From contig NZ_JAFMPN010000009.1 of NCBI RefSeq assembly GCF_017351175.1, forward strand, positions 1 to 64,000: a stretch of DNA of 64,000 nucleotides, given 5' to 3'. The notes under the pieces were generated by a model. It was not told the origin of the DNA, ran no database searches, and was given only the letters and a program-made list of their open reading frames with translations. Origin of the DNA: Desulfovibrio sp. Huiquan2017. GTDB lineage: Bacteria; Desulfobacterota; Desulfovibrionia; Desulfovibrionales; Desulfovibrionaceae. Position numbers and translations under genes: made by a program. Positions 35,415-44,629 of this stretch are shown here, one piece after another; within the stretch, counting starts at the first letter, position 1, and the number at the start of each line of letters is the position of its first letter.

Positions 35415-35639
35415 ATGTTCGCAGACTTCTCGGCCCTGACCCCGACCCAGTGGGCCATCGTGCTGATCGCCGTCGGCGCCTGTTTCGCCTTCAGCGCCTG
35501 GTCCATCCTGGACGTCTGGAAGCGAAGCTTCGAATCCCCGACGGAAAAAAGCCTGTGGATGCAGATCTGCATTTTTATTCCCATTCTCGGCGCTCTGACG
35601 TATCTTTTCCTCGGCAGAAAAAGAGGGAGCTTGCAATGA
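35415..35639 (+). CDS. PLDc_N-type small membrane protein
   Basis: 74 residues with two hydrophobic spans (about 12-31 and 48-66). The segment AWSILDVWKRSFESPTEKSL then WMQICIFIPILGALTYLFLG matches the PLDc_N (phospholipase D-nuclease N-terminal) transmembrane domain often found alone. No enzyme activity is expected. AAGGAG precedes ATG. Its stop overlaps the next start (ATGA at 35636-35639). Confidence 0.75.
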   Translation: MFADFSALTPTQWAIVLIAVGACFAFSAWSILDVWKRSFESPTEKSLWMQICIFIPILGALTYLFLGRKRGSLQ

Positions 35640-36574
35640 AGATAAAAAAAGCCAGTATTTTCACAATTCTTCTGATTCTCCTAAGCCTGTCCGCCCTGGC
35701 CGGTTGCGCCAGCCGGACCGATGTGGAGGCCATGCAGTCCGACCGGCAGCAGGACCTCAACCGCATTCGTCAGCTTGAGGCCGAACTGGCCGAATCCAAG
35801 CAACAGCTCAAGGCGGAGATCGAAAAATCCAACGATCCTCTGCGTGAAAAATCCGCTGACATGTGGGCCGAAATCCAGTCCCTGCGCACCGAACTCGCCA
35901 AAATGCGCGGCGAGGTGGACAATCTGAACATCCGCATGGACCGCCAGGTGGGCGGAACCGACTCCGCCGTGACCGTGGACGCCCTGGCCAAACGGTTGTC
36001 CGAAGTGGAGTTCGCCATGGAAAATGAACTTCAAGTGGATCTGCCCAAAATCCGCACGGAGCGCGACGCCGCCACGGCCGCCGCAACCTCGGCAACCGCA
36101 ACGGCGTCGGCCACGGCCCCGGCCGATGCGCCGGAAGATGCGGCCGCCGCCCAGACCGCCGGGACCACCCAGGCCGCGCCCCAGGCGCAGGCGGACACCG
36201 ATCCGGCCAAGGCTCTCTACGACAAGGCCTACGCGTTGTACAAGGAAGGCAACTTTGAACGCGCCCGCTCCTACTGGGCCGAGTTCACCGACACGTTCAA
36301 GGGCCACGCCTTCACGCCCAGCGCGGTCTTCTGGCAGGGCCAGTGCTATTACATGCTCAAAGACTACGCCCGGGCCGTCATCCTCTATGAGGACGTCATC
36401 GAAAAGTACCAGAAGAGCTCAAAGTACAAGGCCGCCCTGCTGCGCTCCGGCTATTCCTGGGAACATCTGGGCAAACCCGAGCTGGCCAAGATGCGTTTTA
36501 CGGAAATCATCAAGAAATTCCCCAAGTCCGTAGAGGCTACCCAGGCCAAACGGTCTCTGGATAAAATGAAATAA
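35636..36574 (+). CDS. ybgF: YbgF/CpoB-like coiled-coil TPR lipoprotein
   Basis: 312 residues. Signal ILLILLSLSALAGC with lipobox cysteine near 23; a coiled coil (about 30-80); an Ala/Thr/Pro/Gln-rich linker (about 145-185); and C-terminal TPRs (KALYDKAYALYKEGNFERAR, PSAVFWQGQCYYMLKDYARA, KYKAALLRSGYSWEHLGKPE). In other bacteria this protein links Tol-Pal and peptidoglycan synthesis during division. tol and pal genes are not here, and a lipid anchor is less usual for YbgF. It overlaps the preceding gene. Confidence 0.8.
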   Translation: MKIKKASIFTILLILLSLSALAGCASRTDVEAMQSDRQQDLNRIRQLEAELAESKQQLKAEIEKSNDPLREKSADMWAEIQSLRTELAKMRGEVDNLNIRMDRQVGGTDSAVTVDALAKRLSEVEFAMENELQVDLPKIRTERDAATAAATSATATASATAPADAPEDAAAAQTAGTTQAAPQAQADTDPAKALYDKAYALYKEGNFERARSYWAEFTDTFKGHAFTPSAVFWQGQCYYMLKDYARAVILYEDVIEKYQKSSKYKAALLRSGYSWEHLGKPELAKMRFTEIIKKFPKSVEATQAKRSLDKMK

Positions 36575-36625
36575 TTGCGGCCGTCGCGCCGAACGTGCCA
36601 TACAAAGGGCACTCAGGACAGTCCC

Positions 36626-37069
36626 ATGCAAGAAGTCAAAAATGGTCTCAGGAAAATCGTCTATCTCTCCTTCCCCCCGGAGGTCTCCGGCAGGCCCGTG
36701 GTCTGCAACCTGCTGCGCAAGTTCGACCTGAGCTTCAACATCCTCAAGGCGGACATCTCCCCGCGTCACGAAGGAACCATGACCCTCGAAGTCTCGGGCC
36801 GGGAGGGCGAGTTTCACAAGGGCATCGGCTACCTCAAGGAAAACGGCGTGCGCATCACCCCTGTGGCGCACAAGATATTCCGCGACGAGGACACCTGCAT
36901 CCACTGCGGAGTCTGCACGGCCATGTGTCCCACCGACGCCCTGACCCTGAACCGCGAGACCCTCAAAATCGTTTTCGACGTGGACAGATGTTCGGCCTGC
37001 GGCATGTGCACCCGCGTCTGTCCGGTCAAGTGTATGACGCTCGACCTGGACGAAAACGGCAGGCCCTAA
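36626..37069 (+). CDS. Ferredoxin with N-terminal NIL domain
   Basis: 147 residues. The N-terminal NIL (ACT-like) domain (about 8-75; VVCNLLRKFDLSFNILKADI) is followed by two [4Fe-4S] motifs, CIHCGVCTAMCPTDAL and CSACGMCTRVCPVKCM. NIL domains are otherwise found on methionine-uptake ATPases and as regulatory parts of ferredoxins, often in sulfate reducers and methanogens. It probably carries electrons, perhaps in sulfur or homocysteine metabolism. The start at ATG 36626 lacks a strong ribosome site. Confidence 0.85.
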   Translation: MQEVKNGLRKIVYLSFPPEVSGRPVVCNLLRKFDLSFNILKADISPRHEGTMTLEVSGREGEFHKGIGYLKENGVRITPVAHKIFRDEDTCIHCGVCTAMCPTDALTLNRETLKIVFDVDRCSACGMCTRVCPVKCMTLDLDENGRP

Positions 37070-37087
37070 AAACCCCAAGGGGGTCCC

Positions 37088-37606
37088 ATGAGTGAAGAGA
37101 AACGCTCCTTCTCGCGCATACAGGTCCGGCTCAAGGCCCAGGCCCGCGTCATGCATTCCCTGGACTCGCCTCAGCTTTTCACCGGCGACGCCATGCCTCA
37201 GCCGGTCACCCGCGAGGACTTCCTCAATAAGAGCAAGCTCCCCGAGGAAGTGACCGGTTTTCTGGCGGAAATGGACCGCAAACTCGATCAGATCATCTCC
37301 ATGCTCGGGCAGGACTCGGTCCGGACAGATTTTTCCATCCCCGTGGAGGTCATGGAGATCTCCGCCGCCGGCGTAAAATTCCGTTCCTCGGATCATTTCC
37401 AACCGGGCGACCCGCTTGAGCTGATCATCTATCTCAGCCAAGCCCCCCTGCGCCTGGCCGGCAGCAAGGGACGCATCCTGGATCAGGAACCCGACACCGG
37501 CCTGTACCGTTTCGAATTCGTGGATCTGCGCGGATCGGACATGGAGGCCATCGTACAGTTCGTTTTCAAGGAACAGCGCGAACAAATTCGCAATTCAAAA
37601 ATGTAG
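37088..37606 (+). CDS. PilZ-domain protein
   Basis: 172 residues opening MSEEKRSFSRIQVRLKAQAR, the RxxxR of the PilZ c-di-GMP site (R near 9 and 13). Later segments IPVEVMEISAAGVKFRSSDH and LELIIYLSQ fit the PilZ barrel, although the (D/N)xSxxG motif reads EISAAG. The middle part has a short helical insert. It likely senses c-di-GMP and acts on motility or surface behaviour, in keeping with the CheZ gene that follows. Confidence 0.75.
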   Translation: MSEEKRSFSRIQVRLKAQARVMHSLDSPQLFTGDAMPQPVTREDFLNKSKLPEEVTGFLAEMDRKLDQIISMLGQDSVRTDFSIPVEVMEISAAGVKFRSSDHFQPGDPLELIIYLSQAPLRLAGSKGRILDQEPDTGLYRFEFVDLRGSDMEAIVQFVFKEQREQIRNSKM

Positions 37607-37624
37607 TCTTCCCGGAGTATGTGC

Positions 37625-38362
37625 ATGACCAGCAATGAAGAATTGGTTAGGGAACTGATGGACAAGGTCTCCGACGAGCTCGTGGGCACCCTCAAGGGCA
37701 CCATCGCGGCCGCCGTAGAAAAGGAGATCGCCAGGAACCTGTCCAAGGCGTTGCTGGAAGGCGAATTCTACCGCAGGGTCAACGAAGATCTCCAGGGAGG
37801 TCTCAAGAAGATCTACCAGGAAGTCAAATTGGCTCGTGGCGGAACCGAGATCAAGTGCATCACCTCCGACATCGACCCCGAGGAGCTTTTCTCCGAAACT
37901 TCGGACCAACTGGACGCCGTGCTCAAGACCACGGAAAAAGCCGCCGTGGAGATCATCGACATCGTCGAAAAACTCCAGGACCTCCAGGGGTCCGTGGCCA
38001 CCATCGTCAAAGGATTCGAATCCGGCGGCGTGACCCGCACGGATCGTGAAAAGCTCAAGGAGATCAACAACACGCTCGGCACGGACCTGTCCAACATCAT
38101 GGTTTCCCTGAGCTTCCAGGATTTGACCGGACAGCGCATAAAGCGGATCATCAACTCCATCCGCCAGATCGAGCAAATCGTCCGCGAGGTCATGCTTTCC
38201 ACCGGCCTGATGATCCGCCAGCGCGAGGCCGAACCGGAAAAAGATTTCGAGGCCCTGTCCAAAGAGGCCCGCACCCAGGCCACGTCCAAGCTCCAGGGAC
38301 CTTCCGAGGGGACCAATCAGAACGACGTGGACGACCTGCTCGCCTCTCTCGGCCTGGATTAG
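37625..38362 (+). CDS. cheZ: Chemotaxis protein phosphatase CheZ
   Basis: 245 residues. The long helical hairpin carries SFQDLTGQRIKRI with catalytic D166 and Q170. The C-terminal peptide NDVDDLLASLGLD is the CheY-binding helix after a flexible linker. It removes phosphate from CheY and so resets motor switching. ATG 37625 is chosen because CCCGGAG lies seven bases before it; ATG 37619 is too close. No other che genes are here. Last gene of the ileS run before a strong terminator. Confidence 0.93.
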   Translation: MTSNEELVRELMDKVSDELVGTLKGTIAAAVEKEIARNLSKALLEGEFYRRVNEDLQGGLKKIYQEVKLARGGTEIKCITSDIDPEELFSETSDQLDAVLKTTEKAAVEIIDIVEKLQDLQGSVATIVKGFESGGVTRTDREKLKEINNTLGTDLSNIMVSLSFQDLTGQRIKRIINSIRQIEQIVREVMLSTGLMIRQREAEPEKDFEALSKEARTQATSKLQGPSEGTNQNDVDDLLASLGLD

Positions 38363-38382
38363 GCCCGCCGAATCGTCAACAG

Positions 38383-38417
38383 AAAAGGCCGCTCCGGATA
38401 TCCGGAGCGGCCTTTTT
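38383..38417. terminator. Terminator after cheZ
   Basis: AAAAGGCCGCTCCGGA and TCCGGAGCGGCCTTTTT with a two-base loop. A and T runs allow action in both directions; the hydrolase gene converges from the right. Confidence 0.9.
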
Positions 38418-38439
38418 CGCGTTTCAGCCTGCCCTGCCG

Positions 38440-39465
38440 CTATCTGGCCGAAGGCAAGGACCTGTCGAGAAACACCGCAATGGCCTTGTTCATCCGCTCG
38501 TGAAACCGAGCCCGATCAAAGCCTTCGGGATCACTGGCTGGTGCGCCAACCGCCGCCTTCCGGTCCTCGGGGAACGGGGCGATAAAGGAAAAATGCCCTG
38601 CGTCCGGGACGACGACGAACTGTGGGGGGGACGGCAGGTTCTCCCTGATGAACTCAGCATTATATGGATGCCGCAGGACATCGTCCTTCCCGGCCTGAAA
38701 GAGCAACACCGGCACCGAGACTCCGGAAAGCGAGCCCGCGCCGTTAAAGATCACCCCCTGGGGGGCCAACAGGACCACGGCTCGCACTCTGGTATCCCGC
38801 AGGTTGTCAATTTCTGCGCCGCCCTGCCCGCCCCGCAGCTGTGACGGGGCACCCTCTCCAGGGCCGCAGAAGGCCACATCCTCGCTGTGCTCCGCACAGT
38901 ACCGCCCGATGGCTCCGAGGTCGGGGATGCCTCCGGCCAACGCCAGGGCCGTATACCCGCCGGCGGAATGGCCGATGACCCCGATCCGGTTTGCATCGAT
39001 GAAAGCGGCATACTCCGACTGATTCAGCAGCCAGTCCAGCACGGCGGAAACATGATGCGGCCGATTGATCCAATTGGCCCGGCTCCGCCCATCCGCATCA
39101 TCCTTGTAGTTGTTCCTCGGATGCAAGAGAGAGACGACCACACATCCGCGTTCGGCCAGGTACATTGCCGTATCCCGATGGGCCATGTGGCTGCCGCCGA
39201 AACCGTGGGAGATGACAACCAGGAGATGTTTGCCCGGAATAATCCGGGAGTCCTTGGCCACTCGCAGCCGGAAAGGTCCTAACATGATTTCGGAGGCCTT
39301 TTCGTCGGTCGGATACCAGATCAGCCCGAGAATATCACTGTCCGTTGGAGCGTAGGGCACCGAGAACCGGCTCACCCCGACGGAATACTCAGGCCCGGTT
39401 TCCTGGGCCTGTGCCACGCCGACGAAGAACAAGGGGATGACCAAAATCCAGACGAGCCTGTGCAC
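38440..39465 (-). CDS. Secreted alpha/beta hydrolase (PAF-acetylhydrolase / dienelactone hydrolase-like)
   Basis: 341 residues starting at GTG 39465 after GGGAGG. A signal peptide (LVWILVIPLFFVGVAQA) is likely cut before QETGPEYS. The nucleophile elbow is GHSAGG (serine in RIGVIGHSAGGYTALALAG), the oxyanion region is VISHGFGG, and the late histidine is in PDAGHFSFIAPFPEDRK. The pattern fits predicted dienelactone hydrolase / platelet-activating-factor acetylhydrolase relatives. It acts outside the cytoplasm on an unknown ester. It stands alone between two terminators. Confidence 0.85.
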   Translation of the reverse strand: MHRLVWILVIPLFFVGVAQAQETGPEYSVGVSRFSVPYAPTDSDILGLIWYPTDEKASEIMLGPFRLRVAKDSRIIPGKHLLVVISHGFGGSHMAHRDTAMYLAERGCVVVSLLHPRNNYKDDADGRSRANWINRPHHVSAVLDWLLNQSEYAAFIDANRIGVIGHSAGGYTALALAGGIPDLGAIGRYCAEHSEDVAFCGPGEGAPSQLRGGQGGAEIDNLRDTRVRAVVLLAPQGVIFNGAGSLSGVSVPVLLFQAGKDDVLRHPYNAEFIRENLPSPPQFVVVPDAGHFSFIAPFPEDRKAAVGAPASDPEGFDRARFHERMNKAIAVFLDRSLPSAR

Positions 39466-39491
39466 GCCAACCTCCCGGGATGAAGCGAACG

Positions 39492-39526
39492 AAAAAAATA
39501 CCCCGCACCGGCTTGCCGGTACGGGG
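39492..39526 (-). terminator. Terminator after mgtE
   Basis: CCCCGcACCGGC / GCCGGTaCGGGG stem with a tight loop and a TTTTTTT run on the minus strand, eight bases after the mgtE stop. Confidence 0.85.
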
Positions 39527-39533
39527 TTTGTTG

Positions 39534-40868
39534 TCAGTGAAGCAAGACTAGCCCGGCCAAGCCGAGGAGGACCAGGAAGCCCATGGAGTCCGTGATGGTC
39601 GTCAGGAAGATGCTCGACGCCTGGGCCGGATCGCGCCCCATCTCCTTGAGCACCAACGGGATGGACCCGCCGGCCAATGCTCCAAGGAGCATGTCCACCC
39701 ACAAAGCGGCGCCCATGACCGAGGCCAGCAAAAACTTGTGTGTGGTCAGCAAAACCACGCAGAAGACCAGGATCGAGATGATCATCCCGTTCATGAATCC
39801 GATGCGCAGCTCGCGAAGCACGGCCAGCCAGGCGCGCTTGCGGTCGAAACGCTCCATGGCCAATTGACGGATCATGACCGCCAGGGCCTGCTGACCGGTA
39901 TTGCCCGCCTGATTGGCGACCACGGGCATAAGCACGGCCAGCACCGCCATCTGGGTGATATTGCCTTCGAAAAGATGAACCACCCAGGCCGAGATGGCCG
40001 AAAAAATGACGTTGAGAATCAGCCAGGGCAGACGCATGCGCACGGAATATAGCCACGGGGAGTCCGTGGTCTCGTCCGCACCCGCGCCGACCATGGCCTG
40101 CATGTCCTCGCTGGCTTCTTCGTGAATGATGTCGATGACGTCATCGACCGTGACCACGCCGAGCAGCCGGTTGCCGAAATCGACCACGGGCAGGGCCAGA
40201 AAATTGTAGTGGGCGATGAGGTGGGCCACCTCTTCCTTGTCCACATTATAGCCCACGGTGATGAGGTTCTGGGTCTTGACCAGATCCTTCAGCGGGACGC
40301 CGCGCTTGGCCAACAGCAGGTCGCGCAAAGAAAGAACGCCCACCAGGCGGTCCTTCTTGTCCACCAGGTAGGCGTAGTACGGGATCTCCTTATCCTCGAC
40401 CTCCTCGCGGATTTTGACCACGGCTTCGTCGGCATTCAGATCCTGGTCGAGAATGACCACCTCGGTGTTCATGACACCGCCTGCGGTATCCGGATCGAAG
40501 GTCAGCAGGGTCTTGAGTTCCGCGCGATCCTCGGCGGGGACGCGGCTGAGCAGGGCGTTCTGCAGATCATCGCTCAAGCCGTCCAGAAGGTCGGTGGCAT
40601 CGTCCGGAGCCATCTCCTCGACGATGCGGGCGGCCAGGCCGCGGTTCAGGCTGCTGATGAGCGCTTTCTGGTCGAGGTCATCCATCTCCGCGATGGATTC
40701 GGCCGCATCCTTGATGGGCAGTTGCTTGATGAACTTGACCTGATCGGCAATATCCAGCCCTTCGATCGTCTCGGCGGCATCCGCAGGATGCTGCGATTCG
40801 AAGTCCACGGCCGCCACGCCGTCCAGTTCCTCCTCGGTCCGAGGGGTGTATTCCTCTTTCACGCTCAT
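39534..40868 (-). CDS. mgtE: Magnesium transporter MgtE
   Basis: 444 residues. MgtE_N superhelical domain (about 20-125), two CBS domains (about 130-255; MNTEVVILDQDLNADEAV and GVVTVDDVIDIIHEE), and five C-terminal membrane helices with the pore segment MPVVANQAGNTGQQALAVMI and AGGSIPLVLKEMGRDPAQAS. The cytoplasmic N and CBS domains close the channel when Mg is plentiful. The start follows no strong ribosome site except CAGCGC. It stands alone, divergent from nadC. Confidence 0.93.
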   Translation of the reverse strand: MSVKEEYTPRTEEELDGVAAVDFESQHPADAAETIEGLDIADQVKFIKQLPIKDAAESIAEMDDLDQKALISSLNRGLAARIVEEMAPDDATDLLDGLSDDLQNALLSRVPAEDRAELKTLLTFDPDTAGGVMNTEVVILDQDLNADEAVVKIREEVEDKEIPYYAYLVDKKDRLVGVLSLRDLLLAKRGVPLKDLVKTQNLITVGYNVDKEEVAHLIAHYNFLALPVVDFGNRLLGVVTVDDVIDIIHEEASEDMQAMVGAGADETTDSPWLYSVRMRLPWLILNVIFSAISAWVVHLFEGNITQMAVLAVLMPVVANQAGNTGQQALAVMIRQLAMERFDRKRAWLAVLRELRIGFMNGMIISILVFCVVLLTTHKFLLASVMGAALWVDMLLGALAGGSIPLVLKEMGRDPAQASSIFLTTITDSMGFLVLLGLAGLVLLH

Positions 40869-41028
40869 GCGCTGGATACCTAGCTCAAATCGAGCCTCAG
40901 GTCAAAGAAATCGGACTTCGACACCGTGATATTAATGTGAAATATTTCATCAACCAGTGCCCCTCTTGACGAAAGAACCCGCGCGCCTTACTTGCCAAGA
41001 TCACCCTGCAACTATTATGGAAGAAACC

Positions 41029-41898
41029 ATGCCTACCAACCTTTTCGACGATTTTTTCCAGGCCGAAGCCAGGATGTTCCTCCTGGCCACCATCCGCATA
41101 GCCCTGGCCGAGGACGGCTCGGACCTGACCAGCCAGGGACTGTTCACCGAATCCGACATGGCCCAGGCCATGATCGTGGCCAAACAGCAAACCGTGGTCG
41201 CCGGACTGCCGATCATCCCGCTCGTGCTTGAATTCGGCGGCCAGGAATGCCAGGTGCACCTCAACGTGGACGACGGCGAAACCGTGTCCGAGGGGACCAT
41301 GGTCGCGGCCATCCAGGGTCCGGCCATCCAACTCCTCAAGGCCGAACGGGTCATGCTGAACTTCCTCTGCCACCTGTCCGGCATCGCCAATCTGACCGCG
41401 CAGTACGCGGCCGCCCTCAAGGGCACCAAGACGACCCTGCTCGACACGCGCAAGACACTGCCCGGACTGCGTTTTCCAGAGAAATATGCGGTTCTGGCCG
41501 GAGGCGGCAAGAATCATCGTCTGACCCTGTCCGAAATGCTCATGCTCAAGGACAACCACATCGACCGGGCCGGATCCATCACCGAGGCCGTGCGCCAGCT
41601 TCAGACCGTCCACTCGCCCTGCCCGCCCATAGAGGTGGAATGCAGGACGCTGGAGGACGTGGAAGAGACCAGTAAACTGAACGTCAAACGGATCATGCTC
41701 GACAATATGGACGCCGAGACCGCCAAACGCGCGCTGGCCATGATCCCCGACGCCATCGAGACGGAAATCAGCGGCAACGTCTCCCTGGAAACCATCCGCG
41801 ACATCGCCGAACTCGGACCGGACTTCATCTCCGTGGGCAAACTGACCCACTCCGCGCCCAGCTCCGACTTCAGCATGCAATTCATGCCGTTGCGCTAA
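41029..41898 (+). CDS. nadC: Quinolinate phosphoribosyltransferase
   Basis: 289 residues. The pattern TLLDTRKTLPGLRFPEKYAV, with the Arg and Lys residues that bind quinolinate and PRPP, is near 142-161. GGGKNHRLTLSEMLMLKDNH follows. It makes nicotinate mononucleotide from quinolinate. ATG 41029 is chosen because GGAAG precedes it; ATG 41017 is possible. It heads the nadC-nadA-nadB operon, which contains the whole route from aspartate to NaMN. Confidence 0.95.
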   Translation: MPTNLFDDFFQAEARMFLLATIRIALAEDGSDLTSQGLFTESDMAQAMIVAKQQTVVAGLPIIPLVLEFGGQECQVHLNVDDGETVSEGTMVAAIQGPAIQLLKAERVMLNFLCHLSGIANLTAQYAAALKGTKTTLLDTRKTLPGLRFPEKYAVLAGGGKNHRLTLSEMLMLKDNHIDRAGSITEAVRQLQTVHSPCPPIEVECRTLEDVEETSKLNVKRIMLDNMDAETAKRALAMIPDAIETEISGNVSLETIRDIAELGPDFISVGKLTHSAPSSDFSMQFMPLR

Positions 41899-41909
41899 AG
41901 AGGAACACT

Positions 41910-42950
41910 GTGGAAAACGCCAAGGAAATCATTTCCCGCATCAAAGACGAACGAGGCGACTCCCTGGCCATTCTCGGCCACCACTACCAGTCCGACGAGG
42001 TCATCGCCTGCACGGATATCCGTGGCGACTCCCTGGAGCTGGCCCGCAAGATCAACGGTCTGAGCGCCGAACACGTGGTCTTCTGCGGCGTCTTCTTCAT
42101 GGCCGAATCCGCAGCCATCCTCGCCCGTCCCGGCCAGAAGATCCACATTCCGGACAGCACCGCCACCTGCCCCATGGCCGACATGGCCGAAGCGGACCGC
42201 GTGCGCAGGACCCTGGCCATCCTCGAAGAAAGCGGGCGCAAAATCGTGCCCCTGACCTACGTCAATTCCTCGGCGGCCGTGAAGGGCGTGGTCGGCGGCC
42301 ACGGCGGCTCCGTCTGCACTTCGGCCAACGCCAAGATCATGCTCGAATGGGCCCTGAACCAGGGCGATGCCGTATTGTTCCTGCCCGACCAGCACCTGGG
42401 CAACAACACCGGCGACGTACTCGGCATTTCCGAGGAGCAGCGCCTCCTCCTGCCCAGGGACGTCATCCACGGCGATCCCGCCCTGGCCGTCGCCTCCGAG
42501 GACACCGAAGGCAAGAAACTCATTCTCTGGCCCGGCTACTGTCCGGTCCACGCGCAATTCCCCCTGGATGCCGTGCGAAAAATCCGCGAAACGGAACCCG
42601 AGGCCAGGATCGTGGTCCATCCCGAGTGCGATCCGGCCATCGTCCGGGCCGTGGACGGCAATGGATCCACCACTTTCCTGATCAAATACGCCGAAGAGGC
42701 TCCCGAGGGGTCCACGGTGTACATCGGGACCGAGGAAAATCTGGTCAGGCGCCTGGCCGCCAAGTACGCGGGCTGCAAGACCATCCGGCCGCTGCATACC
42801 GCCCTATGTGAAGACATGGGCAAGACCACGCTCGACAATCTGGCGCATACCCTGCAAACCCTCGACACAGCCGTGCCCGTCACCGTAAGCAATGCCGTAA
42901 AGGAACCCGCCAAGCAGGCTCTGGACCGCATGCTTGCCGTTTGCTCCTAA
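41910..42950 (+). CDS. nadA: Quinolinate synthase A
   Basis: 346 residues, GTG start after GAGGAAC. The three cluster-ligand cysteines are visible in ACTDIRGDSLEL, VCTSANAKIMLEWA and HPECDPAIV; the substrate motif GHHYQSDEV lies near the N terminus. The [4Fe-4S] enzyme condenses iminoaspartate, made by NadB, with dihydroxyacetone phosphate. It starts 11 bases after nadC. Confidence 0.95.
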   Translation: MENAKEIISRIKDERGDSLAILGHHYQSDEVIACTDIRGDSLELARKINGLSAEHVVFCGVFFMAESAAILARPGQKIHIPDSTATCPMADMAEADRVRRTLAILEESGRKIVPLTYVNSSAAVKGVVGGHGGSVCTSANAKIMLEWALNQGDAVLFLPDQHLGNNTGDVLGISEEQRLLLPRDVIHGDPALAVASEDTEGKKLILWPGYCPVHAQFPLDAVRKIRETEPEARIVVHPECDPAIVRAVDGNGSTTFLIKYAEEAPEGSTVYIGTEENLVRRLAAKYAGCKTIRPLHTALCEDMGKTTLDNLAHTLQTLDTAVPVTVSNAVKEPAKQALDRMLAVCS

Positions 42951-42976
42951 GCGGACATGGTGCTACACCTTTGCCC

Positions 42977-44563
42977 ATGAACCACTTTCGCCTGCAATCC
43001 GACGCGTTGATCATTGGATCCGGCATCGCCGGTTCCGTAGCCGCCCTCACCCTGGCCGACCAGGGGCGCGACGTCATTCTCCTGACTGCCGGGGCCGACC
43101 TGAAAACCGGCAACACATCCCTTGCCCAGGGGGGCATCGTCTATCGCAACGAACACGACGACCCCAAGATCCTGGAAAAGGATATCCTGACCGCGGGCTG
43201 GAAGCACAACTACGCCCGCGCCGTGCGATTCATCGCCACCAAGGGCCCGCAGGTGCTGAAGGAACTCTTTCTCGAAAGATACAAGATTCCCTTCAATCAG
43301 CGCAAACCCGGCGACTGGTACCTGACCCGAGAGGGTGGGCACTCCATGCCCCGCATCCTCTATTGCGATGACCATACGGGCAAGAACATCATGGACGTGC
43401 TGTCCGACGCCGTGCTCGCCCACCCCAATATCCGCGTGCTGACCCAGCGCACGGCCATCGACCTTTTGACCACCCAGCACCACGCCCGGCACCTGGACTT
43501 CAAGTACAACCTCTCCAACCAGTGCGTGGGGGCCTACGTCTTCAACGACCAAGTGGGCAAGGTCGAGACCATCCTGTCCAAGTATACCATGCTGGCCACC
43601 GGCGGCATCGGGCAAATCTACCTGCACACGACCAATACCCCCGGCTCCATCGGCTCGGGGCTGGCCATGGCCCACCGCGCGGGCGCCCGGCTGATGAACT
43701 GCGAGTACGTGCAATTCCACCCCACGGCCCTGTTTGGCGGGACCAAGCGTGGCGAGCGCCGTTTCCTGGTATCCGAGGCCGTGCGCGGCGAGGGCGCGGT
43801 CCTGATCAATTCTCGCGGCGAACGATTCATGCCCCGCTACGACCCGCGCGCCGACCTGGCGCCCCGAGACATCGTCACCCGGGCGATCATGGACGAGATG
43901 CTCAACACGGACGACGACTGCGTGTACCTGGATTGTTCCGACATCAAGCAGGATGTGGACACGCGTTTCCCGACCATTTCCGATCGATGCCGCAAGATGG
44001 GCCTGAGCATGGCCACCGACCCGGTCCCTGTGGTCCCGACCGCGCACTATTTCTGCGGCGGCATCCTGGTGGACACCCGGGGCCGGACAACCCTGGAACA
44101 GCTGTACGCGGCCGGGGAATGCAGTTGCACAGGCGTACACGGAGCCAACCGGCTGGCCAGCACATCACTGCTCGAAGGCATGCTTTGGGGCCACTCGGCG
44201 GGGCACGACATGGCCATGCGTCTGCATCGAAGCTCGAGCCTGTCCCGCAAGCTCCTGGACTCCATCCCGGATTGGGTGCCCCACGGCATCCGCGACGAGG
44301 ACCCGGCCCTGATCTCCCAGGACTGGGCCAATATCCGCAACACCATGTGGAACTACGTGGGCGTGGCCCGTTCCAGCAACCGCCTCAACCGCGCCTTCGT
44401 GGACCTGCGCAAGCTGACCAAGAACCTTCAGGACTTCTACCGTGAAACCGAGTTGAGCAAGTCCATCATCGACCTCTTCCACGGCTCCCAGACAGCCTAC
44501 ATCATCACCCTGGCCGCCCTGCGCAACAAGGAGACCAAGGGATGCCACTACCGCATCGACTAG
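42977..44563 (+). CDS. nadB: L-aspartate oxidase
   Basis: 528 residues, succinate dehydrogenase flavoprotein family. The FAD motif ALIIGSGIAGSVAALTLAD is at about 11-29, and the typical segments NTSLAQGGIVYRN and CEYVQFHPTALFG are present. GECSCTGVHGANRLASTSLL follows, then a helical C-terminal domain. It oxidises aspartate to iminoaspartate, with fumarate the likely acceptor in an anaerobe. ATG 42977 gives the normal N terminus but has a poor ribosome site (CACCTTTGCCC), so translation may depend on coupling to nadA 27 bases upstream. Confidence 0.94.
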   Translation: MNHFRLQSDALIIGSGIAGSVAALTLADQGRDVILLTAGADLKTGNTSLAQGGIVYRNEHDDPKILEKDILTAGWKHNYARAVRFIATKGPQVLKELFLERYKIPFNQRKPGDWYLTREGGHSMPRILYCDDHTGKNIMDVLSDAVLAHPNIRVLTQRTAIDLLTTQHHARHLDFKYNLSNQCVGAYVFNDQVGKVETILSKYTMLATGGIGQIYLHTTNTPGSIGSGLAMAHRAGARLMNCEYVQFHPTALFGGTKRGERRFLVSEAVRGEGAVLINSRGERFMPRYDPRADLAPRDIVTRAIMDEMLNTDDDCVYLDCSDIKQDVDTRFPTISDRCRKMGLSMATDPVPVVPTAHYFCGGILVDTRGRTTLEQLYAAGECSCTGVHGANRLASTSLLEGMLWGHSAGHDMAMRLHRSSSLSRKLLDSIPDWVPHGIRDEDPALISQDWANIRNTMWNYVGVARSSNRLNRAFVDLRKLTKNLQDFYRETELSKSIIDLFHGSQTAYIITLAALRNKETKGCHYRID

Positions 44564-44590
44564 GCCGCACACACGCCGCATAAGACAAGA

Positions 44591-44629
44591 AACGGGCCCG
44601 CGCCATCCTGAATGGCGCGGGCCCGTTTT
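44591..44629 (+). terminator. Terminator of the nad operon
   Basis: AACGGGCCCGCGCCAT / ATGGCGCGGGCCCGTT stem, five-base loop and TTTT, 28 bases after the nadB stop. Confidence 0.9.

Noticed and set aside
32010-35636. A 1208-codon open frame on the minus strand
   Set aside because: It is antisense to ileS, lspA and ybgF, which have clear motifs. Long antisense frames are expected in GC-rich coding DNA, and its translation shows only low-complexity Gly/His/Val patterns.
39466-40056. N-terminal extension of the alpha/beta hydrolase upstream of GTG 39465
   Set aside because: The extension runs antisense-free through mgtE in another frame and crosses the mgtE terminator. A signal peptide with ribosome site starts at 39465.
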